This document shows positions 1 to 9,230 of a stretch of DNA of 64,000 nucleotides, piece by piece; the first letter of the stretch is position 1, and each line of letters starts with the position of its first letter. Where the stretch lies: positions 1 through 64,000 of the forward strand of contig CAZBED010000010.1 in assembly GCA_964490845.1 (NCBI GenBank), given 5' to 3'. The notes under the pieces are model-generated. The model was not told where the DNA came from and searched no databases. It was given only the letters and a program-made list of their open reading frames with translations. The position numbers and the translations under genes are program-made. This DNA comes from JADJSS01 sp964490845. GTDB lineage: Bacteria > Bacteroidota > Bacteroidia > Chitinophagales > JADIYW01.

Positions 1-138
1 AGGGGAGGTTCGGGCACTGCTATTCATGTTCTGATTACATGACTAATCGGGAATTCTGAATAATTAATAAATGCACTTTCCGTATAGAATTGCACTTGCG
101 CTTTCCCCTCCACAAGGGGGAGATATAACTTGTAGTAA

Positions 139-1347
139 TTATTTCTGTAACAACTTCTGATAGATATCAATGTACCGGTCTGCCATGATTTTTACATCGT
201 ACTTTTTTTTGGTTGCTGCACTGATCTCAGCACGATTATAAACTTGTGTGCTGTGCGGATGTGCCAGAATATGTGCTTTCACCGTCTCTATGGAAAATCC
301 ATCTGACAGTATACCATTCGTGTTGTTCACAATATCTTTCATCCCTCCTGCATTGTTGCTGATGACCGGCGTGCCGCAAAACAGGGACTCCAGCACAACA
401 TTGGGGAAATTGTCTTCCTCGGACGGAATTAAAAAGTAATCGGCAGCGGCGTAATAGAGGTTTAGTTTTTCCAAAGAATTGATTCTGCCCGCGAAAGATA
501 TGTTGCCGCTTTCTTCGTTGGAGTTGCCTCCGCCGATTGCAATAAGCCGGATGTTTTGTCCGGATAATTCTTGAGCCAGCAGCTGAATCAAGTCAAACCG
601 CTTGCGCCGTGTTTCCAGGCGTTCACACACAAAGAGAAGAATACACTCATCTGCCGGCAGCCCTAATTGCCGGCGGGCTTCGGATTGGTCTACATAGTGC
701 AAGGCGTCATTTCGGATGCCATAGGGAATATGATGATAGGTGAAGTGCTGAATCAGTGAACGTTTTTTGGCTTCTTCCAGCAGCCATACCGACGGAGATA
801 CGATATGAATGGGATACGGAAAATGCTGAACGATAGATGATTTGATTTTCAGGAATTTTTGGTCTACCCCGGCCATTTGCGGGTTGTTCAACTGGTCAAT
901 CGGATAGTTGAAGCAGCCCATAAAAGGACTGACGTCGTGTATGGTCCAGACTATCGGTTTTTTTATTTTCTTAAAGAAGGACGGATAGTTGATGATACGC
1001 GGAATCCAGTGCAGGTTGATGATGTCGGCTTCCTGCACCGCCGGCAGCGATTCTATATCGTAATCGCTGTAAGGAGTACCCAGGTATTCACATTTTGGAT
1101 GGTATTTCTTCAGCAGACGCTCGCGGATATGCCCGGCGGCTAACGGAATCCCGATTTTATTGCTCATCCGTTGTAAAAAAGTGGGATGTTTGAAGGGAAT
1201 AGGAACGCTGTTTTCCACCGGAATCGGATGGTTGCTGATACAGATGAACGATGAATGGATTTGCCTGCGGAGCAGTTCCTCGTGCAGACGGATGCAGGCA
1301 ACGGCGGCTCCACCCCCAGGAAATGTATTGATATGTACTACCTTCAT
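139..1347 (-). CDS. GT4-family glycosyltransferase (GT-B fold)
   Basis: A retaining glycosyltransferase that probably adds one sugar to the surface glycan built by the genes that follow. The N-terminus (MKVVHINTFPGGGAA) is the Gly-rich acceptor-side loop of GT-B enzymes. The C-terminal half has the nucleotide-sugar loop VCERLETRRKRFD and the EDNFPNVVLE segment, the E-x7-E motif of the family, followed by GTPVISNNAGGMKDIV. About 402 residues is normal. I chose the ATG at 1347: the longer TTG start at 1362 overlaps an exact TATCTTTG -7 box. It is divergent from the glycosyltransferase at 1469. The sugar donor cannot be read from sequence. Confidence 0.9.
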   Translation of the reverse strand: MKVVHINTFPGGGAAVACIRLHEELLRRQIHSSFICISNHPIPVENSVPIPFKHPTFLQRMSNKIGIPLAAGHIRERLLKKYHPKCEYLGTPYSDYDIESLPAVQEADIINLHWIPRIINYPSFFKKIKKPIVWTIHDVSPFMGCFNYPIDQLNNPQMAGVDQKFLKIKSSIVQHFPYPIHIVSPSVWLLEEAKKRSLIQHFTYHHIPYGIRNDALHYVDQSEARRQLGLPADECILLFVCERLETRRKRFDLIQLLAQELSGQNIRLIAIGGGNSNEESGNISFAGRINSLEKLNLYYAAADYFLIPSEEDNFPNVVLESLFCGTPVISNNAGGMKDIVNNTNGILSDGFSIETVKAHILAHPHSTQVYNRAEISAATKKKYDVKIMADRYIDIYQKLLQK

Positions 1348-1359
1348 CCTTTTGCTGCT

Positions 1360-1367
1360 CAAAGATA
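1360..1367 (-). promoter_or_regulatory. Bacteroidetes -7 box (TATCTTTG)
   Basis: Read on the minus strand this is TATCTTTG, an exact TAnnTTTG match, 13 bases upstream of the ATG at 1347. A transcript starting a few bases downstream would have a very short leader, which supports the shorter start of the gene. Confidence 0.55.
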
Positions 1368-1426
1368 GAAAAAAGTAACAGCTATCTTTTATTTATGGAA
1401 TGAACAAAAAAGAGTGCAAATACGCT

Positions 1427-1434
1427 TACATTTG
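1427..1434 (+). promoter_or_regulatory. Bacteroidetes -7 box (TACATTTG)
   Basis: Exact TAnnTTTG match about 35 bases before the GTG start at 1469. No clear -33 TTG is present, so this rests on the -7 element and its position in the divergent intergenic region. Confidence 0.5.
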
Positions 1435-1468
1435 CCTGCAGATAATTGCTGTCTTCTAATTCTATTTT

Positions 1469-2401
1469 GTGCAAACGCCTGTATTATTATTGTTGTTCAA
1501 TCGCCCGGACTATTCCGCTGTACTGCTGGACAGGATGGCGGCTGTTCCTGTTCCCAGGGTTTATGTTGCTATTGACGGCCCGAGGGCTTCCCATCCGGAT
1601 GATGTGCAGCAAATTGCTATGGTAAAGGAGCTGGTGGAGAAAACTCATTTTCAGACAAAGGAGATATATACCCTGTATCAGCCTCAAAATCTGGGTTGCC
1701 GTCATGGTGTAAAAGCGGCATTGGACTGGTTTTTCAGTAAGGAGGAAAGGGGTATTGTGCTTGAAGATGATTGTATTCCCGATATCAGTTTCTTTCCGTT
1801 TTGTGATATACTGCTCGAAAAGTATGCGCAGGACGAAAGGGTGTTTGCAATATCCGGAGACAACTTTTTACTGGATGAAGTGAAAATTCCGGAGAGTTAT
1901 TATTTCTCTAAATATTTTCATTCCTGGGGCTGGGCCACATGGAGGCGCTCCTGGGAAAAGTATGACTTTATGATGGATACATTTCCTGATTTTATCGGAA
2001 AAAACAGGATAGACCATTACCCTTGCTCAGAAGTGGAAAAATTGCATTGGATAGCTTTTTACAAAGATATGCGTCAGCGTCTGGACTCCATCAATTCCTG
2101 GGCGTATCCGTTCTGTTACAGTTTGCTGAAAGAGCAGGCAGTCTGTATCGTTCCGGCAAAAAATCTGGTACATAATATCGGATTTGACGGTTCTGCCACT
2201 CATACCAAAAATACGCCTTACTGGTATCATTACCTGAGAACCGAACCATTGACCATTACCAGCCATCCTCGGGAAGTTGCCGTCAACCAGGAGGCAGACC
2301 AGGCGGATTTTGACTTTACGATAAGGCGTATGTATTCGCCGCCCTATCTGAAACGCGCACAGCTTAAAGTCCGGCAGTTGCTGGAACGGCTGAAAAAATA
2401 G
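1469..2401 (+). CDS. GT2-like nucleotide-diphospho-sugar transferase
   Basis: A GT-A fold glycosyltransferase of the group often annotated as HlpA-like or nucleotide-diphospho-sugar transferase. The N-terminus TPVLLLLFNRPDYS is the first beta-strand of the fold and LEDDC at residues 98-102 is the DxD-like metal and sugar-nucleotide site. The aromatic stretch FHSWGWATWRRSWEKYD (about 150-168) is typical of this subgroup. The start is GTG, with an exact -7 box about 35 bases upstream. It is probably cytoplasmic and part of the glycan locus; donor and acceptor are unknown. Confidence 0.85.
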   Translation: MQTPVLLLLFNRPDYSAVLLDRMAAVPVPRVYVAIDGPRASHPDDVQQIAMVKELVEKTHFQTKEIYTLYQPQNLGCRHGVKAALDWFFSKEERGIVLEDDCIPDISFFPFCDILLEKYAQDERVFAISGDNFLLDEVKIPESYYFSKYFHSWGWATWRRSWEKYDFMMDTFPDFIGKNRIDHYPCSEVEKLHWIAFYKDMRQRLDSINSWAYPFCYSLLKEQAVCIVPAKNLVHNIGFDGSATHTKNTPYWYHYLRTEPLTITSHPREVAVNQEADQADFDFTIRRMYSPPYLKRAQLKVRQLLERLKK

Positions 2402-2446
2402 CGGGAAAGTTTAAATGTCAGATTTTAGCAGTCCCTAAAAAATACT

Positions 2447-2454
2447 TACCTTTG
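2447..2454 (+). promoter_or_regulatory. Bacteroidetes -7 box (TACCTTTG) before the exporter operon
   Basis: Exact TAnnTTTG about 72 bases upstream of the permease start at 2526. It is the best candidate promoter for the plus-strand run from 2526 to 9230, whose genes overlap or nearly touch. Confidence 0.6.
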
Positions 2455-2525
2455 GAGATATTATGTAGTTGTAAAAAATAACGGTTCTTAAAAACATAAA
2501 AATCCCGCATTTAGTATAATCAACC

Positions 2526-3377
2526 ATGCAAGAAGAAAACTGGTCATATACCATCCGCAGCCATCATGCATTTTCTTTCCGCTCATTAAAAGAAGTATGG
2601 CAGTACCGTGATTTGCTGTTCAAATTTGTAAAACGCGACATTGTCACCAACTACAAACAGACCATACTGGGGCCGTTGTGGTTTTTTATACAGCCGATAC
2701 TGACCACTCTAATGTTTATGATTGTATTCAACCGGGTGGCAAAACTCTCCACCGATGAAATACCGCCGGTGTTGTTTTATTTATCAGGAGTAACTGCCTG
2801 GAATTATTTTTCGGAATGCCTGACTAAAACTTCCACCACCTTTAAAGACAATGCCTATATTTTCGGCAAGGTATATTTTCCGCGATTGATACTGCCATTA
2901 TCAATCATTGTATCCACCCTGCTGAAATTTCTGATACAGTTCGGCTTATTTATCGGCATTCTGTTGTACTATATCCTTACGGGGTCCTTTCACCTGTCGC
3001 TGTCCTGTCATCTACTGCTGGTTCCGGTGTTACTGCTTATGATGGCCGGCATCGCGCTGGGTTCCGGAATGATTATTACCTCCATGACCACCAAGTACCG
3101 CGATTTATCTTTTCTGATTCAGTTTGGGGTGCAGTTGCTGATGTATGCCACTCCGGTGATCTATCCTTTGTCCACTGTTATCAGAAGCAAATACAGCCTG
3201 TTAATATTAGCCAATCCCATGACACCAATTGTGGAGACATTCCGGGTAGCCTTTTTGGGAAAAGGGATTTTTAACTGGATGCACCTGGGGTATAGTTTTG
3301 TAGCGATGGGGGTTTTGTTGATTATAGGGTTTTATTTTTTCAGTAATACAGAAAAAACATTTACCGATACCGTCTGA
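2526..3377 (+). CDS. wzm: Polysaccharide ABC exporter, permease subunit (Wzm-like)
   Basis: Inner-membrane half of an ABC-2 type exporter that moves a finished, undecaprenyl-linked glycan to the periplasm. The 283 residues hold a soluble N-terminus containing the amphipathic KFVKRDIVTNYKQTILGPLW segment typical of the ABC-2 polysaccharide permease family, then about six hydrophobic spans. The ATPase gene follows after one base, as in wzm-wzt pairs. This implies that at least one glycan of the locus is exported by the ABC route rather than by a Wzx flippase, and none was seen here. Confidence 0.92.
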   Translation: MQEENWSYTIRSHHAFSFRSLKEVWQYRDLLFKFVKRDIVTNYKQTILGPLWFFIQPILTTLMFMIVFNRVAKLSTDEIPPVLFYLSGVTAWNYFSECLTKTSTTFKDNAYIFGKVYFPRLILPLSIIVSTLLKFLIQFGLFIGILLYYILTGSFHLSLSCHLLLVPVLLLMMAGIALGSGMIITSMTTKYRDLSFLIQFGVQLLMYATPVIYPLSTVIRSKYSLLILANPMTPIVETFRVAFLGKGIFNWMHLGYSFVAMGVLLIIGFYFFSNTEKTFTDTV

Positions 3378-3378
3378 T

Positions 3379-4659
3379 ATGAGTGATACCGTCATAAAAG
3401 TTGAACACTTAAGTAAGCAATACCGGCTCGGAGAAATCGGAACGGGATCCCTCAGCCATGACTTAAACCGGTGGTGGCACCGCATCAGAGGAAAAGAAGA
3501 CCCCTATCTCAAAATTGGTGAAATTAATGACCGAACCCAAAAAGGGGATTCCAAATATGTATGGGCATTGAGAGATATTAACTTTGAAATAAAAAGAGGA
3601 GAAGTATGGGGTGTGGTCGGAAAAAATGGAGCGGGAAAATCTACCCTTCTTAAACTATTATCACGGGTGACTTCTCCTACAACCGGGGAGATAAAAATAA
3701 AGGGACAAATGTCTTCATTACTGGAAGTCGGCACTGGATTTCACGGAGAGTTGACCGGACGGGAAAACATCTTTCTGAACGGTGCCATTTTGGGTATGAA
3801 ACATAAACAGACCGCTTCTAAGCTGGATGAGATTATTGCCTTTTCCGGGGTGGAAAAATATATTGATACGCCTGTGAAACGCTACTCTTCCGGTATGTAT
3901 GTTCGTCTGGCCTTTGCCGTTGCCGCCCATCTGGATACCGATATCCTGATCCTGGATGAAGTGCTTGCGGTGGGTGATGCCAGTTTTCAGCGCAAGTGTT
4001 TGGGAAAAATGAATGAGGTTTCTGCAAATGAAGGAAAGACGGTTTTATTCGTCAGCCATAATTTATCGCAGGTGCAGGGCTTGTGCAAGAAAGGTATGCT
4101 GCTCGAAAACGGGCAGTTAAAAATGACGGGTGATATCAACAAGGTGGTGAACGAATATACGATTGCGGGCAGAAATAACAATGAGATTGACATCACCAAA
4201 ATTCCAAGAATAGGACCTAAAGCATCCTATTTTAATATCACGAAAGTGAGTATAAAAAATCTCACTAATGAAGATGAGCAGGTCTTTACGGAAGAGGATA
4301 AGGTAGTACTGGAGATTACCTTTATCAGCACACAAGCCGTCAAAGATTGTGTGATTGCGTTTACAATTTCTGATTTGCACGGAAGTACCCTAATGGATTG
4401 CCGTTCCACACAAAACTATCCGGTCATGAATGTGGAGGCCGATGTGGAACATACGATAGCTGCCTCCTTTAATTTGCCTTTGCGTTCAGGTAATTACCAG
4501 CTGAATCTGGGAGCCGCCAGTTTTTATGGTATTCTAGAGTATATCCCCAGTGTGGCAAGCATTGAGATATTGCCGAAACTAAATGAAAACGAAGACGCGC
4601 TATATAAACCCAGCGCGGGAATATTATTGTTTTATCCAAAATGGGAATTGCACAGATGA
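3379..4659 (+). CDS. wzt: Polysaccharide ABC exporter, ATPase with C-terminal Wzt-type domain
   Basis: ATPase partner of the upstream permease. Walker A is GKNGAGKST at residues 81-89, the signature lies in KRYSSGMYVRLAFA and Walker B in ILILDEVLAVGD. The protein is 426 residues, well beyond the roughly 250 of a bare nucleotide-binding domain. The last 170 or so residues match the position and beta-rich look of the Wzt C-terminal carbohydrate-binding domain. In well-studied O-antigen systems that domain recognises a chemically capped chain end before export. The downstream methyltransferase overlaps this gene, which makes a capping link plausible but unproven. Confidence 0.93.
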   Translation: MSDTVIKVEHLSKQYRLGEIGTGSLSHDLNRWWHRIRGKEDPYLKIGEINDRTQKGDSKYVWALRDINFEIKRGEVWGVVGKNGAGKSTLLKLLSRVTSPTTGEIKIKGQMSSLLEVGTGFHGELTGRENIFLNGAILGMKHKQTASKLDEIIAFSGVEKYIDTPVKRYSSGMYVRLAFAVAAHLDTDILILDEVLAVGDASFQRKCLGKMNEVSANEGKTVLFVSHNLSQVQGLCKKGMLLENGQLKMTGDINKVVNEYTIAGRNNNEIDITKIPRIGPKASYFNITKVSIKNLTNEDEQVFTEEDKVVLEITFISTQAVKDCVIAFTISDLHGSTLMDCRSTQNYPVMNVEADVEHTIAASFNLPLRSGNYQLNLGAASFYGILEYIPSVASIEILPKLNENEDALYKPSAGILLFYPKWELHR

Positions 4660-5489
4660 TAAAGAAATGCCTGGAAATAATTGCGAAATGGATTGCCGAC
4701 TCTCCGTTCTTATGGAAACTATCCACTCCGCTGATCTATTTATCGAACCATATACAGGCGTATAAAAAAAGCAATACCCCTCAGGCAGTAGTACAAGACT
4801 CTTTTCTGGTACAACACTTAGGAGAGCCGGTAGTGAAGAACGGCCCGTTCAAAGGCATGGTTTATCCATCATTTCAGTCGGTGGGCAGTACCATTTTTCC
4901 AAAAATTATCGGCAGCTACGAAGCAGAATTGCACCCCACGATTCAAATGCTTATCGGCCAAAAGTTTGACAGCATATTTGATATTGGATGTGCGGAAGGG
5001 TATTACGCCATTGGATTTGCCTTGCGAAATCCCGAAGCCAGAATATTCGCGTATGATATCAACGATACTGCCAGAGAGCTGTGCCGTCAAATGAGCGTAT
5101 TGAATCAGGTACAGGAAAGGGTAAGCATAGAAACAGCGTTTGCCCAGGAAACATTTGAACAGCTTCCGCAGGAGAGCAATATTCTTATTATTTGTGATTG
5201 CGAAGGGTATGAACTGGAGTTGTTTACGGCAACGGCCCTGCCGTTTTTGCGGAAAGCAACCCTATTGATAGAAACCCATGATTTTATAAATCCGGATATT
5301 TCTGTTCAGCTTCAGAAATTACTCAGCGAAAGTCATACCATTCAGATTATACAGAGTGTGGACGATATTCTGAAAGCAAAATATTACAGCTATAAAGAAC
5401 TGGAAGGGTTGCCGCTACCCAAGCGCAGAGAACTGGTAAAAGAAATGCGTCCGGCAATCATGGAGTGGATAGTGGCGGTGCCTAAATAA
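4656..5489 (+). CDS. FkbM-like SAM-dependent methyltransferase
   Basis: Class I methyltransferase. FDIGCAEGYYAIGFAL (about residues 108-123) is SAM motif I, and CDCEGYELELF is the acidic motif of FkbM-type O-methyltransferases. I chose the ATG at 4656, which overlaps the Wzt stop as ATGA; an in-frame ATG at 4641 would overlap by 19 bases. Its position directly after a Wzt with a long C-terminal domain suggests methylation of the glycan, possibly at the chain end. A simple internal O-methylation is equally compatible. Confidence 0.8.
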   Translation: MIKKCLEIIAKWIADSPFLWKLSTPLIYLSNHIQAYKKSNTPQAVVQDSFLVQHLGEPVVKNGPFKGMVYPSFQSVGSTIFPKIIGSYEAELHPTIQMLIGQKFDSIFDIGCAEGYYAIGFALRNPEARIFAYDINDTARELCRQMSVLNQVQERVSIETAFAQETFEQLPQESNILIICDCEGYELELFTATALPFLRKATLLIETHDFINPDISVQLQKLLSESHTIQIIQSVDDILKAKYYSYKELEGLPLPKRRELVKEMRPAIMEWIVAVPK

Positions 5490-5497
5490 GATGACCA

Positions 5498-6346
5498 TTG
5501 GAAAACCGGCCGATACATATTGCTATAACGCTAAATGAAAAGTATCTGATTCCAGCCTGTGTGATGCTGACATCCCTGCAGGAAAATAACCCGCAACATA
5601 CATTTCATGTCCACATCATTACGGATTTTAAGAGTATTAAACTATCCTTGCTGAAGTCGGTTATCCGAAGGTATGGAAATTCTTTCTCAATGTATGTTCT
5701 GGATGATTCGTTCATTAGCAGGATGAAGCATTTTAAATTATCCAATCATGCCCAACTTGCCAATTATTACCGATTGTTTTTGACGGAAATACTCGCGGAG
5801 ACTATAGACAAAATTTTATACCTGGATGTAGATATGGTTGTTCAGGGCGATGTGGCTGAGCTATACGATGTCTCGTTAGACGGAAATGCAATTGCGGCGG
5901 TATCCGCGTCAACATCCCCGGAAGAGACGAATGCGTTATTGAATATTCCCGGTGGATATGAATATTTTAATTCAGGGGTGTTGCTGGTAAATCTGAATTA
6001 TTTCAGAAACGAAAAACTGGCAGATCGATTTACTGAATATGTTACCCGGAATGCCGAAAAAATAAAATACTGGGATCAGGATGTGCTGAATGCATTGTTG
6101 TATGACAAGAGGATTACCCTGAGCAAAGAATGGAATGTAGATCAGCATATTTATACACTATATCCTTCTTTGGACGTTAAAATCATCCATTTTACAGGAA
6201 CGCACAAACCCTGGAATATTCCCTATTGCACACATCCGCTGAGAGCGGAATATTTTAAATATCTCCGAAGAAATCAAATGGTATTTCTGGCAGATAAGAT
6301 TTTAGAAATAAGTCAAAAAATAAAGAACAGGATAACGCGAAGATAG
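5498..6346 (+). CDS. GT8-family glycosyltransferase
   Basis: Retaining GT-A enzyme of the LPS galactosyl/glucosyltransferase type. The N-terminus HIAITLNEKYLIPACVMLTSL is characteristic, DVD at residues 110-112 (in LYLDVDMVVQGD) is the metal site, and IHFTGTHKPW near residue 230 is the C-terminal H-x-G-x-x-KPW motif of the family. The start is TTG, eight bases after the previous stop; a nearby ATG at 5491 is out of frame. It probably adds a hexose to the growing glycan. Confidence 0.9.
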   Translation: MENRPIHIAITLNEKYLIPACVMLTSLQENNPQHTFHVHIITDFKSIKLSLLKSVIRRYGNSFSMYVLDDSFISRMKHFKLSNHAQLANYYRLFLTEILAETIDKILYLDVDMVVQGDVAELYDVSLDGNAIAAVSASTSPEETNALLNIPGGYEYFNSGVLLVNLNYFRNEKLADRFTEYVTRNAEKIKYWDQDVLNALLYDKRITLSKEWNVDQHIYTLYPSLDVKIIHFTGTHKPWNIPYCTHPLRAEYFKYLRRNQMVFLADKILEISQKIKNRITRR

Positions 6347-6392
6347 ATTATTGAAAGAAAAAGCAGGAATTGTTTAATTTAGTACGATTTAT

Positions 6393-7463
6393 ATGGCAGC
6401 GAAAAATATTCTAATTACAGGTGGTGCGGGTTTTGTAGGTTCCTCTATGGCGCTATCCCTCAAATCTAACTATCCGGAGTATCAGATTTATGTACTGGAT
6501 AATTTAAAACGAAGGGGCTCCGAGCTGAATATTCCTCGTTTGAAATCAGCGGGTATCCATTTTATTCACGGCGATATCCGTAATAAGGAAGATTTTGACG
6601 GCTTACCGAAGATAGACTGTATACTGGAAGCCAGCGCAGAACCGTCCGTGCTGGCGGGTATAGATTCCACACCGGATTATCTGGTGAACACCAATTTAAA
6701 CGGTACCATTAACTGCCTGAATTTTGCTACTAAAAACAAATCGGACTTTATTTTTCTGTCCACATCCAGGATTTATCCTATTGAACGCATAGAAAGTATC
6801 AAGTATGAAGAGACAGATACACGGTTTGAAGTAGCCGCACAACAGTCGTTCGCCGGTATCTCCCCGAAAGGGATGGCGGAAGATTTTCCACTGGAGGGCT
6901 ATCGTTCCTTATATGGCACCACCAAACTGGCTTCCGAATATTTTATCCAGGAGTATAAGCAGTTTTTCGGATTGAGAACGGTTGTCAATCGCTGTGGCGT
7001 ACTAACAGGGCCCTGGCAGATGGGCAAAATTGATCAGGGTGTTGTGGTGCTGTGGGTGGCCAGGCATTTTTGGAAACAACCGTTGAGCTATATAGGGTAT
7101 GGCGGGAAGGGAAAGCAGGTACGTGATATGCTGCATACCGATGATTTGTACCGGCTCATCGACTGGCAGTTGCATCATCTCGATGATATAAACGGAGAAA
7201 TTTTCAATGTCGGTGGTGGCAGGGAAATATCTGTATCATTGCAGGAGCTGACCCGGCTTTGTGAAGAAGTGAGCGGAAATAAAATCACCATACAGGAAGT
7301 GCCAGAAAACAGAACCGCGGATATAAGAATCTACCTGACGGATAACTCGAAAGTAACGCAAAAAACAGGTTGGAAACCGAATATCCAGCCCAAACAAATT
7401 ATACAGGAGGTGTACGACTGGATACAATCGAACGCTTCACAACTGGAGTCTATTTTAAAGTAA
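6393..7463 (+). CDS. SDR epimerase, CDP-paratose 2-epimerase-like
   Basis: Extended short-chain dehydrogenase acting on a nucleotide sugar. The Rossmann motif GGAGFVG is at residues 10-16 and the catalytic pair lies in SLYGTTKLASEYF (YxxxK). The segments SRIYPIERIESIKYEE, NRCGVLTGPWQMGKIDQGVV and YGGKGKQVRDMLHTDDLY are hallmarks of the CDP-paratose/tyvelose 2-epimerase subgroup (RfbE). No other CDP-dideoxysugar genes are in the window, so its substrate may be a different NDP-sugar or be made elsewhere. It sits in the exporter operon. Confidence 0.85.
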   Translation: MAAKNILITGGAGFVGSSMALSLKSNYPEYQIYVLDNLKRRGSELNIPRLKSAGIHFIHGDIRNKEDFDGLPKIDCILEASAEPSVLAGIDSTPDYLVNTNLNGTINCLNFATKNKSDFIFLSTSRIYPIERIESIKYEETDTRFEVAAQQSFAGISPKGMAEDFPLEGYRSLYGTTKLASEYFIQEYKQFFGLRTVVNRCGVLTGPWQMGKIDQGVVVLWVARHFWKQPLSYIGYGGKGKQVRDMLHTDDLYRLIDWQLHHLDDINGEIFNVGGGREISVSLQELTRLCEEVSGNKITIQEVPENRTADIRIYLTDNSKVTQKTGWKPNIQPKQIIQEVYDWIQSNASQLESILK

Positions 7464-7467
7464 TGCC

Positions 7468-8496
7468 TTGAAGAAAACGGTACTATATCCTGAACTGACA
7501 ATTACCCGAAAGTTGCCTCCCAATTTTGAGGAGATGCATCCGCTAAAGGATACCTTTATCCATTTGACAGAAACATTCCCGCCGATTTGTCGAATTGAAA
7601 TCGACAATGCCTATTTGTCGCCATTTGGCGTGGTCTATAAAAATGGTAAGGTGGTGGAGGAGTCCGTTTACTCCATGTTTAAGGCGAATTCTTTTTACCT
7701 GAGTTTCTTCAAAAAACGCCTGCTGAACAGGGTGGTAAAAGTAGATTGCGATTGCCTTATTGCGCACAATTCGTATTTTCAAAATTACTACCATTGGTTG
7801 CTGGAGGCTGTGCCACGACTCTATATTATGAGAGACGAAGCGCCACGGCTCAGCCTTATCTTAAATGCTGACTCGCCGGGATTTATAAGACAGTATGCGG
7901 AGTTGTTCGGCTTTAAGGAGATTATTTATGTAAAAGAAAATTTTCTGGCAAAAGCCAGGAAGGTTGTTTTCCCAAGTTACACCTCACGGGGGCTTGCAAT
8001 GTATGAACCTGTTTTGCGTGATATGGCAAAGTGGATAATAGAAAAATTTGCCATTACCATTCCTGTGAAAGCGACCAAGAATATTTTCATCACCCGAAAA
8101 AACGCCAGATACAGAAGGCTGCTCAACGAAGCACAGGTAATAGATTACCTTGCCGCAAATGGGTTTGAGATTGTTACATTGGAAGACCTGACTGTTAAGG
8201 AACAGATAGAATTATTTGTGCAGGCGAAAAATGTAATCGGTACACAGGGCGCCGGTATGTCCAATATGATTTATGCGGTTCATGGCAAACTGCTGGTTAC
8301 CATCATTCATGAAGAGCATCCGGATGACGCCTATTATAACCTGACTCACATGTATGGCACTGATTGTTATTATTTTCAATGTCCGGGTGCTGGAAACTTC
8401 AGTTATAAAAACAACGATGATATTACCGCGGATATGGATAAGTTGAAGGCTGTGTGTGAAAAGTATATTTTTAATTCAGAACAAAAAGAATTATGA
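7468..8496 (+). CDS. GT61-family glycosyltransferase (DUF563)
   Basis: Bacterial member of the GT61 family. NYYHWLLEAVPRLYIM, near residue 110, and GTQGAGMSNMIYA, near residue 260, are the two best conserved blocks of the family. The start is TTG five bases after the previous stop; an ATG just before it runs into a stop at once. The 3' end overlaps the next gene as ATGA, indicating translational coupling. The role is inferred to be glycan assembly; the sugar is unknown. Confidence 0.85.
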   Translation: MKKTVLYPELTITRKLPPNFEEMHPLKDTFIHLTETFPPICRIEIDNAYLSPFGVVYKNGKVVEESVYSMFKANSFYLSFFKKRLLNRVVKVDCDCLIAHNSYFQNYYHWLLEAVPRLYIMRDEAPRLSLILNADSPGFIRQYAELFGFKEIIYVKENFLAKARKVVFPSYTSRGLAMYEPVLRDMAKWIIEKFAITIPVKATKNIFITRKNARYRRLLNEAQVIDYLAANGFEIVTLEDLTVKEQIELFVQAKNVIGTQGAGMSNMIYAVHGKLLVTIIHEEHPDDAYYNLTHMYGTDCYYFQCPGAGNFSYKNNDDITADMDKLKAVCEKYIFNSEQKEL

Positions 8497-9230
8497 AACT
8501 GAGTGTGGTTATACCAGCGTACAATGAACAGGATAGTCTGCCAGAAACGCTGAATACATTATACGCTACCTTGCAACGGGAAAATATAGATCATGAGATT
8601 GTGGTGACGAATGACAACTCGAGTGATAACACACTGAAGGTGCTGGAGGATTTGTCAAAGACCATCCCGACACTTGTGTTTTATACCAACTCCGGCCCCA
8701 ATGGATTTGGGTATGCGGTGCGTTACGGCCTCGAACGCTATACCGGCGATTATGTGGCGGTGATGATGGCTGATTTGTCAGACGATCCTAATGACCTGGT
8801 CAAGTTTTACAGGAAAGCCCTCGAAGGGAATTACGATTGTGTGTTTGGTACCCGGTGGGGCAACGGAGGAAAGGTGATAGATTACCCGGTATTAAAAAGA
8901 AGGATTAACCGGCTTGCGAATTTAATAGTAAAACTTGTTTTCCGGTTTAAATATAATGATTGTACGAATGCATTTAAACTCTACCGCCGCGAAACGATGG
9001 AAGGGTTAAAACCATTTCTGTCTCCACATTTTAACCTTACGCTGGAGCTGCCGCTCAAGGCCATAGTAAGAGGATATTCGTACGCCGTTGTCCCCAACTC
9101 CTGGACGAACAGGAAATACGGAGAATCCAAGCTGAAAATAAAGGAGATGGGCAGCCGGTATTTTTTTATACTGATGTACTGCTGGATTGAGAAACAGTTT
9201 TCTCGCGGGGATTTTATGAAAAAGCCTTAA
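8493..9230 (+). CDS. GT2 glycosyltransferase, polyprenyl-phosphate sugar synthase-like
   Basis: GT-A enzyme resembling dolichyl/undecaprenyl-phosphate mannose synthases. KLSVVIPAYNEQDSLPETL is the first strand and VVTNDNSSDNT the nucleotide-binding loop. MMADLSDDPNDL holds the catalytic acidic residues, and SWTNRKYGESKLKIKEMGSRY is the usual C-terminal motif. At 245 residues it has no C-terminal membrane spans. It could load a lipid carrier with sugar for the GT-C-like membrane proteins on the facing strand; that partnership is inference. Its stop overlaps the convergent gene through a shared TTAA. Confidence 0.87.
   Translation: MKLSVVIPAYNEQDSLPETLNTLYATLQRENIDHEIVVTNDNSSDNTLKVLEDLSKTIPTLVFYTNSGPNGFGYAVRYGLERYTGDYVAVMMADLSDDPNDLVKFYRKALEGNYDCVFGTRWGNGGKVIDYPVLKRRINRLANLIVKLVFRFKYNDCTNAFKLYRRETMEGLKPFLSPHFNLTLELPLKAIVRGYSYAVVPNSWTNRKYGESKLKIKEMGSRYFFILMYCWIEKQFSRGDFMKKP

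Noticed and set aside
105..120. Hairpin CCCCT / AGGGG ahead of the first gene's stop
   Set aside because: Five paired bases and no T-run on the minus strand; too weak to call a terminator.
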